A stretch of DNA of 11,349 nt from an uncultured Ruminococcus sp. (GTDB lineage Bacteria > Bacillota > Clostridia > Oscillospirales > Ruminococcaceae): positions 1-11,349 of the forward strand of contig CAMWUB010000028.1 of the NCBI GenBank assembly GCA_947177345.1. The letters are read 5' to 3'. The translations under genes and the position numbers were made by a program. The stretch's first letter is position 1. Every line of letters begins with the position of its first letter. The notes under the pieces were generated by a model. The model was not told where the DNA came from and searched no databases. It saw nothing but the letters and a program-made list of their open reading frames with translations. Positions 6,797 to 11,349 of the stretch are shown here, piece after piece.

Positions 6797-8599
6797 TTGG
6801 CTAATCAGAAAATAAGAAATTTTTGTATAATCGCACATATTGACCACGGAAAATCCACACTTGCTGACCGTATTCTTGAAAAAACTGAAACTGTTGCGGT
6901 ACGTGATATGGAAGACCAGTTACTTGATAACATGGACATTGAACGTGAAAGAGGTATCACTATAAAAGCCCGTGCGGTACGTCTTAAGTACACCGCAAAG
7001 GACGGCGAGGAATATATATTCAACCTGATTGATACCCCCGGACACGTCGATTTCAATTATGAGGTATCACGTTCACTTGTGGCGTGTGAGGGTGCTATAC
7101 TTGTTGTAGATGCCTCACAGGGCATAGAGGCTCAGACCCTCGCAAATACCTATCTTGCAATTGAAAACGATTTGGAAGTAGTGCCGGTAGTTAATAAAAT
7201 TGATTTGCCGTCAGCAGACCCTGAAAGAGTATGCAACGAAGTCGAGAACGTAATAGGTATACCGGCTATGGACGCACCAAGAATTTCCGCAAAAATGGGT
7301 ATCAATATAGACGAAGTCCTTGAAAGGATTGTAACTGATATACCTGCTCCGTCGGGAGATACTGAAAAGCCTCTTAAAGCTCTTATTTTTGACAGTTATT
7401 ACGATTCATACAAGGGAGTTATAATATACGTCCGCATAAAAGAGGGCAGAGTTAAAACAGGCGATAATATACGTCTTATGGCGACAGGTGCGGTGTTCAC
7501 AGTAGTAGAAGCCGGATTCATGGACGCTGATAAACTCGTTAATAACGGCAGTCTCGAAGCCGGTGAAGTAGGTTATATATCGGCATCTATAAAAAGCATA
7601 GGCGATACACAGGTAGGCGATACGGTCACAAATAACGATAATCCCTGTGATGAGGCTTTAGAGGGTTATAGGAAAGTAAATCCTATGGTATTTTCGGGAA
7701 TATATCCGGCAGACGGTGCAAAATACGGCGATTTACGTGATGCACTCGAAAAATTACAACTTAATGATGCATCACTTTCATTTGAACCAGAAACTTCTAT
7801 AGCTCTCGGATTTGGTTTCCGGTGCGGATTCCTCGGACTTCTCCATATGGAAATAATTCAGGAAAGACTTGAAAGAGAATATAATTTAGACCTCATAACT
7901 ACTGCACCGTCTGTTATATATAAAGTAACTCTCACAAGCGGTGAGGTGCAATATATAGACAATCCGACAAACTATCCAGACCCTGCTCTGATTCAGACGG
8001 CAGAAGAACCTATGGTTAAGGCGGATATACTTACACCGTCGGAATTTGTCGGAAATATTATGGAACTCTGTCAGGACAGGCGAGGAATTTTCAAAGATAT
8101 GCAGTATCTTGACGATACAAGGGTAAATCTCCATTATGAGTTACCGTTAAATGAAATAGTATACGATTTCTTTGATGTACTGAAATCACGTACAAGAGGT
8201 TACGCCTCATTTGATTACGAGATGTTAGGCTATGTACCGTCAAAACTTGTCAAGCTGGATATACTTCTGAACGGCGATATAGTAGATGCTTTATCATTCA
8301 TAATCCATGCGGATAAGGCATATGGCAGGGCAAGGAAAATTGCTGAAAAACTCAAGGAAAACATACCTCGTCAGCTTTTTGAAGTACCCATACAGGCGGC
8401 GATAGGCGGAAAAGTAATCGCTCGTGAAACAGTAAAAGCCATGCGTAAGGACGTACTCGCCAAATGTTACGGCGGTGACATTACCCGAAAGAAGAAACTT
8501 CTCGAAAAGCAGAAAGAGGGTAAAAAACGTATGCGACAGTTAGGAACGGTAGAAGTTCCGCAGGAAGCATTCATGAGTGTACTGAAACTTGATTCATGA
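6797..8599 (+). CDS. lepA: Elongation factor 4 (LepA), ribosome-associated GTPase
   Basis: EF4 is a translational GTPase that binds ribosomes and is implicated in back-translocation or in ribosome biogenesis. All GTPase motifs are intact: AHIDHGKST at residues 13-21, RGIT at 52-55, DTPGH at 79-83, NKID at 133-136 and SAK at 164-166. EF-G-like domains II, III and V follow. The LepA-specific C-terminal domain includes the PRQLFEVPIQAAIGGKVIAR and GGDITRKKKLLEKQKEGKKRM blocks near residues 534-577. At 600 residues the protein is full length. The start is TTG at 6797, with GAGGAG ending seven bases upstream; no in-frame ATG is better placed. It is the first gene of a four-gene unit. The next gene begins ten bases after its stop. 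Confidence 0.97.
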   Translation: MANQKIRNFCIIAHIDHGKSTLADRILEKTETVAVRDMEDQLLDNMDIERERGITIKARAVRLKYTAKDGEEYIFNLIDTPGHVDFNYEVSRSLVACEGAILVVDASQGIEAQTLANTYLAIENDLEVVPVVNKIDLPSADPERVCNEVENVIGIPAMDAPRISAKMGINIDEVLERIVTDIPAPSGDTEKPLKALIFDSYYDSYKGVIIYVRIKEGRVKTGDNIRLMATGAVFTVVEAGFMDADKLVNNGSLEAGEVGYISASIKSIGDTQVGDTVTNNDNPCDEALEGYRKVNPMVFSGIYPADGAKYGDLRDALEKLQLNDASLSFEPETSIALGFGFRCGFLGLLHMEIIQERLEREYNLDLITTAPSVIYKVTLTSGEVQYIDNPTNYPDPALIQTAEEPMVKADILTPSEFVGNIMELCQDRRGIFKDMQYLDDTRVNLHYELPLNEIVYDFFDVLKSRTRGYASFDYEMLGYVPSKLVKLDILLNGDIVDALSFIIHADKAYGRARKIAEKLKENIPRQLFEVPIQAAIGGKVIARETVKAMRKDVLAKCYGGDITRKKKLLEKQKEGKKRMRQLGTVEVPQEAFMSVLKLDS

Positions 8600-8609
8600 G
8601 GAATATATT

Positions 8610-8747
8610 ATGCCTTATATAATGACAGTTTCAGGTATACTTCTTATAACCGGTGGACTTGTAATTTGCAGGAGAAGCCATATGCGTACCAAACAGAAAA
8701 GGCGTAAACTTGCGGAAAAGTCCGTCGTTAAACAGAAGAAAGGATAA
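8610..8747 (+). CDS. Small basic single-pass membrane protein (45 aa)
   Basis: This short frame fills the gap between lepA and the zinc-ribbon gene. Residues 3-20 form one hydrophobic segment (YIMTVSGILLITGGLVIC). Residues 21-45 are strongly basic, with about 13 Lys/Arg and one Glu (RRSHMRTKQKRRK onward), so the tail should face the cytoplasm and could contact membrane lipid, RNA or the ribosome. A GAGG sits eight bases before the ATG and overlaps the end of lepA; the stop at 8745-8747 is eight bases before the next start, and the AAAGGA serving that gene lies within this one. The tight spacing, good ribosome-binding site and amphipathic composition support a real gene. I do not recognise a family and the function is unknown. 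Confidence 0.7.
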   Translation: MPYIMTVSGILLITGGLVICRRSHMRTKQKRRKLAEKSVVKQKKG

Positions 8748-8755
8748 AAAAATTT

Positions 8756-9091
8756 ATGAGTATCTACACTTGCCCACATTGTGGGGAAAAAACATTCAAT
8801 CCGATTACCAAGGCACTGGCTGGACAAATGAACTCCAAAGGGCGACGCTGTCCGAACTGCAATACACGTTGCGTAAACGGCAAGGGTGCGACAGTATTCA
8901 ATGCTTTATACTGTCTTTTAGCGTTTGTCGGGGTAGTATATACGTATCTGCACTATGAAAAGTTCGCCGTAGGTGACCTGAATTACGAAGCGTTTGTAGT
9001 TGCAGGGCTTATCCTGTCGATATTCTTAGTGCCACGTATTGTAAATGCGTTCTGTTTCAAGATGACCGAGGCTATCAGGCTTGACTACTAA
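8756..9091 (+). CDS. Zinc-ribbon protein with two transmembrane helices
   Basis: The 111-residue product begins with a likely zinc ribbon made of two Cys pairs, CPHC at residues 6-9 and CPNC at about 32-35, with a basic linker between them. A further Cys lies at 39. Two hydrophobic segments follow, at about 48-65 (FNALYCLLAFVGVVYTYL) and 79-94 (AFVVAGLILSIFLVPR). The termini would both be cytoplasmic if the zinc ribbon faces inside. AAAGGA lies 11 bases upstream of the ATG, within the 3' end of the preceding small gene. The last 11 bases overlap hemW, indicating translational coupling. No specific family is recognised. Metal binding is inferred from the Cys pattern and the role is unknown. 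Confidence 0.85.
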   Translation: MSIYTCPHCGEKTFNPITKALAGQMNSKGRRCPNCNTRCVNGKGATVFNALYCLLAFVGVVYTYLHYEKFAVGDLNYEAFVVAGLILSIFLVPRIVNAFCFKMTEAIRLDY

Positions 9092-10181
9092 AGACACCGG
9101 AATATATATTCACATACCATTCTGTGCAAAAAAGTGTGCCTATTGCGATTTTTATTCCGAACCCTACCGGAAAAATACCGTTGAAGATTACGTAAATGCG
9201 GTAATAAGGAACGTTAAAGCATATTCCGATAAATCCTGCGTGGCAGATACCGTATACTTCGGCGGTGGTACTCCGTCACTGCTTAGTCCGGAGCAGGTGG
9301 GAAAAATACTCCGTGAAATCAGTGACAGTTTCATTTTACCGGATAACGCTGAAATAACTCTTGAAACCAATCCGAATACAGTCGATTTCAGAAAACTTTC
9401 CGCCTACCGTGGAGCCGGTATCAACCGTATTTCAATAGGTGTACAGTCCATGATTGATACGGAACTAAGATTCCTGAGCCGGAAACATACCGCCGAAAGA
9501 GCAGAAAAAGCCGTCACAGATGCTTATAACGCTGGGTTTGAGAATATTTCCTGTGATGTCATGATAGCACTTCCGGAACAGTCACCGGAAAGCCTGACAT
9601 ATACGCTTGAAAAAATAACCGCTCTGCCGGTCAGACACATTTCCGGCTATATCCTTAAAATCGAACACGGCACACCTTTTGATACAGAAAGTATAAAGAA
9701 TATTATCCCAGACGACGACACAACAGCCGATTTATATATTAAAATGGTTGATTTCCTGAAAAAAAAGGGCTTTTTACAGTACGAGGTCTCAAATTTTGCC
9801 GTCAGTGGATTTGAAAGCCGTCATAACTGCCGGTACTGGAAATGCCTTGACTATATCGGAATAGGAGCGTCGGCACACTCTTGCCATAAGGGCAAGCGTT
9901 TCCGTGTGGAAAGAGATTTACAGGAATTTATTGAAAATCCGGTGCAGAAAACAATCATAACAGACGATAACCCCTGCGGTTTCGAGGAGTACGCCATGTT
10001 ACGCCTGAGACTTTCGGAGGGGCTGAACGTCAATGACTTTCCGGAACACAAAAGCGGTTTACTTAAAAAAATTCCCGAACTTGTAAAGTCGGGATATATA
10101 AATTATGACGGAGAATATATTTCACTCACTCCGGAGGGCTTTTTAGTTTCAAATTCCGTTATTGAGTATCTTGTTTTCTGA
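9081..10181 (+). CDS. hemW: Radical SAM heme chaperone HemW-like protein
   Basis: HemW proteins are radical SAM family members, formerly misannotated as oxygen-independent coproporphyrinogen III oxidase, that bind heme and are proposed to deliver it to target proteins. The 4Fe-4S cluster motif is HIPFCAKKCAYCDF at residues 11-24, with Cys15, Cys19 and Cys22. The SAM-binding GGGTP is at 61-65, followed by ETNPN and GINRISIGVQS blocks. The C-terminal HemN-like domain contains NFAVSGFESRHNCRYW and GIGASAHS. The length of 366 residues is normal for HemW; HemN is about 90 longer. The start is TTG at 9081, with GAGG ending nine bases upstream, inside the preceding gene. It is the last gene of the lepA unit, and its stop abuts the convergent sigF stop. 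Confidence 0.93.
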   Translation: MTTKDTGIYIHIPFCAKKCAYCDFYSEPYRKNTVEDYVNAVIRNVKAYSDKSCVADTVYFGGGTPSLLSPEQVGKILREISDSFILPDNAEITLETNPNTVDFRKLSAYRGAGINRISIGVQSMIDTELRFLSRKHTAERAEKAVTDAYNAGFENISCDVMIALPEQSPESLTYTLEKITALPVRHISGYILKIEHGTPFDTESIKNIIPDDDTTADLYIKMVDFLKKKGFLQYEVSNFAVSGFESRHNCRYWKCLDYIGIGASAHSCHKGKRFRVERDLQEFIENPVQKTIITDDNPCGFEEYAMLRLRLSEGLNVNDFPEHKSGLLKKIPELVKSGYINYDGEYISLTPEGFLVSNSVIEYLVF

Positions 10182-10838
10182 TTATTCAAGAAGTTCCTGT
10201 CGCATCTGTAACAGGAGCTTCTTTTCACGCCTTGAAACCTGAACCTGTGTCATTCCGAGAATTTCAGCAGTTTTCGATTGTGTAAGATTTTTAAAGTATC
10301 TTAATTCAAGAAGTATACGGTCTTTAGGGTCTAAACGTGCCATAATCTGACGGAGTGCCAGTAAATCGACTATGGCTTCATCAGGTGATTCTGACGGAAT
10401 ATCAATCTGACCTTCGTCGTCGTCGGAAGCGGTAAGCGATAACAACGGCTGACTTACACATAAAGCCTCAGAGACATTTTCTTCCGGTTCTCCGGATATG
10501 GCGGAAAGTTCACTTATAGTAGGTTCTCTGCCCTCACTGTGCCGGAAGTTCTCGCAAATCCGCTGTAGTTTCATGGAAAGTTCTTTCAGACTTCTGCTTA
10601 CTTTTATAGTACCACCGTCACGGAAAAGCCTTTTTATTTCGCCGAGTATGACCGGTACAGCATAAGTAGAAAATTTTACACCTCTTTCGGTATCGAAAGC
10701 CTTTACAGCCTTAAGAAGTCCGATACAACCGGCGGAATATAATTCCTCGTAGTCTATGCCACGTCCCCTGAACTTATTGGCACACAGGTGAACAAGTCCT
10801 AAATTTTCTTCTGCGAGTGGTTTTTTAACAGTTTCCAT
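10182..10838 (-). CDS. sigF: Sporulation sigma factor SigF (forespore)
   Basis: Sigma-F directs the earliest forespore-specific transcription after asymmetric division. Region 2 is clear at residues 29-75 (DYEELYSAGCIGLL, FDTERGVKFSTYAVP, GEIKRLFRDGG). Region 3 follows at about 80-130, and a region 4 helix-turn-helix lies at 184-208 (LTQSKTAEILGMTQVQVSRRE). SigF and SigG are similar; the upstream spoIIAB fixes this as sigF. The start is ATG at 10838, because AGAGG lies ten bases upstream. A TTG nine bases further up would sit one base from that site. The 218-residue product overlaps spoIIAB by 14 nt, and is shorter than the B. subtilis protein of about 255. The 3' end carries a hairpin that probably ends hemW transcripts from the opposite strand. 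Confidence 0.94.
   Translation of the reverse strand: METVKKPLAEENLGLVHLCANKFRGRGIDYEELYSAGCIGLLKAVKAFDTERGVKFSTYAVPVILGEIKRLFRDGGTIKVSRSLKELSMKLQRICENFRHSEGREPTISELSAISGEPEENVSEALCVSQPLLSLTASDDDEGQIDIPSESPDEAIVDLLALRQIMARLDPKDRILLELRYFKNLTQSKTAEILGMTQVQVSRREKKLLLQMRQELLE
10188..10225 (+). terminator. Putative hemW terminator inside the sigF coding region
   Basis: Arms 10188-10200 and 10211-10223 form a 13-bp stem with one G-U pair and a ten-base loop, starting seven bases after the hemW stop. On the plus strand the stem ends in a run of only four T (10222-10225), so termination may be partial. On the minus strand no T run follows. The hairpin encodes the last residues of SigF. Confidence 0.6.
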
Positions 10839-11265
10839 GTACAGCAAGCCTCTTACGCATAACGACTGTAGTTCCGTGACCGACTTCGCTTTTTACGGTC
10901 AGTGTATCCATGAACGATTCCATAACAGAAAAACCAAGTCCGGAACGTTCTTCTTCAGGTGCGGTTGTGAAAAGCGGTTGCATAGCCTTTTTAACATCAG
11001 GGATTCCGCAACCTTTATCACGTATTTTTATGTATATATTACGCTCAGGGAGCAGGCGGACTGTTATTTCAATAATGCCCTTTGAGTGTCTGTAACCGTG
11101 TACTATAGCATTTGTAACGGCTTCTGAAACTGCTGTCCGTATATCAGAGAGTTCTTCTACAGTGGGGTCTGTCTGTGTCAGAAACGACGATACAACAGCC
11201 CGTGCGGTACTTTCGTTCACCGAAAGGGACGGTATTGTAAATTTTATTTCATTAAGTATTTCCAT
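10825..11265 (-). CDS. spoIIAB: Anti-sigma F factor / SpoIIAA kinase SpoIIAB
   Basis: SpoIIAB is a GHKL-type serine kinase that holds sigma-F inactive in the predivisional cell and phosphorylates SpoIIAA. The N box EAVTNAIVHGY spans residues 48-58, with Glu48 and Asn52 equivalent to the catalytic Glu46 and Mg-binding Asn50. The G1 box DKGCGI is at 83-88 and the G2 region RSGLGFSVMESFMD at 107-120. Arg22 in NESTAR corresponds to Arg20, which contacts sigma-F in Bacillus proteins. The start is ATG at 11265, with GGAG 11-12 bases upstream. An earlier ATG at 11286 overlaps the end of spoIIAA and lacks such a site. The resulting 146 residues equal the B. subtilis protein. It lies 17 nt after spoIIAA and overlaps sigF by 14 nt. 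Confidence 0.95.
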   Translation of the reverse strand: MEILNEIKFTIPSLSVNESTARAVVSSFLTQTDPTVEELSDIRTAVSEAVTNAIVHGYRHSKGIIEITVRLLPERNIYIKIRDKGCGIPDVKKAMQPLFTTAPEEERSGLGFSVMESFMDTLTVKSEVGHGTTVVMRKRLAVHGNC

Positions 11266-11282
11266 TATTTTTTCAACTCCAA

Positions 11283-11348
11283 TCATGTTATTTTTACGAT
11301 TCTTTCCATACCGGCGAGTTTCATTACACGTCGTATATATGGTTTCGG
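11283..11348 (-). CDS. spoIIAA: Anti-sigma F factor antagonist SpoIIAA, C-terminal fragment
   Basis: Only the last 21 codons lie in the window; the gene continues past the right edge. The frame reads PKPYIRRVMKLAGMERIVKI plus Thr and ends in TGA at 11285-11283. This matches the final helix region of STAS-domain SpoIIAA proteins, in which VKRLFDMSGL-like sequence precedes the terminal strand. The position directly before spoIIAB, in the conserved spoIIAA-spoIIAB-sigF order, makes the call secure despite the short length. When dephosphorylated, SpoIIAA releases sigma-F from SpoIIAB. The operon promoter, normally sigma-H dependent in Bacillus, is outside the window. Confidence 0.85.
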   Translation of the reverse strand, partial: PKPYIRRVMKLAGMERIVKIT

Positions 11349-11349
11349 G

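Noticed and set aside
9081..10181. Coproporphyrinogen III dehydrogenase (HemN) for the radical SAM gene
   Set aside because: The protein is about 90 residues shorter than HemN and sits downstream of lepA, both typical of HemW.
10839..10847. TTG at 10847 as start of sigF
   Set aside because: It lies one base from the AGAGG site; the ATG at 10838 has a ten-base spacing.
11266..11286. ATG at 11286 as start of spoIIAB
   Set aside because: The GGAG site lies inside that extension, and the shorter form gives the 146 residues known for SpoIIAB.
1..11349. Frequent CCGG/TTCCGG words across genes and spacers
   Set aside because: They are spread evenly through coding and non-coding DNA on both strands, so they look like a genome-wide word preference, not a set of regulatory sites.

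Overview
The window looks like a chromosomal segment of an endospore-forming, low-GC Gram-positive bacterium of class Clostridia, most likely near Ruminococcus/Oscillospiraceae. The reasons are a spoIIAA-spoIIAB-sigF locus, strong Shine-Dalgarno sites, several TTG starts, sigma-A type TTGACA-N17-TATAAT promoters, a PPi-type phosphofructokinase, and AT-rich DNA with heavy ATA/GTA codon use. The genus is inferred from these features. No phage genes, insertion sequences, CRISPR arrays, tRNAs or rRNAs were seen.

Left part (1-2077, + strand): a near-consensus promoter drives a PPi-type 6-phosphofructokinase gene. It overlaps by 20 nt a gene whose product carries all the hallmarks of an R-S-E mono-ADP-ribosyltransferase: a YR, an FTSTS and an E-x-E-V-L-L-P-P block with catalytic-residue spacing close to vertebrate-type ARTs. 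It has no signal peptide, so an intracellular protein-modifying enzyme is predicted in the same transcript as a glycolytic enzyme. This is the most interesting item in the window. A perfect 11-bp terminator with the stop codon in its loop closes the unit, and it is probably bidirectional.

Middle part (2076-6522, - strand, read right to left): greA and lysS form one unit from a consensus promoter in the greA/lepA intergenic region. An intrinsic terminator follows lysS. It directly abuts the ribosome-binding site of an AGCS-family sodium:amino-acid symporter gene, which is followed after 2 nt by an uncharacterised single-pass membrane protein.

Right-centre (6577-10181, + strand): a promoter divergent from that of greA drives lepA, a previously easy-to-miss 45-codon basic membrane peptide gene, a zinc-ribbon two-helix membrane protein gene and hemW, all within 10 nt of each other or overlapping. 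lepA-hemW linkage is classical in Firmicutes; the two small membrane genes between them are the unusual part. hemW abuts the convergent sigF with no intergenic base, and its likely terminator hairpin lies inside the sigF coding sequence.

Right end (10182-11349, - strand): the sporulation operon spoIIAA (only its last 21 codons), spoIIAB and sigF, encoding the anti-anti-sigma factor, anti-sigma kinase and forespore sigma factor. Its promoter lies beyond the window. Several starts (symporter, sigF, spoIIAB) were placed downstream of the longest possible start because the ribosome-binding site decides it.
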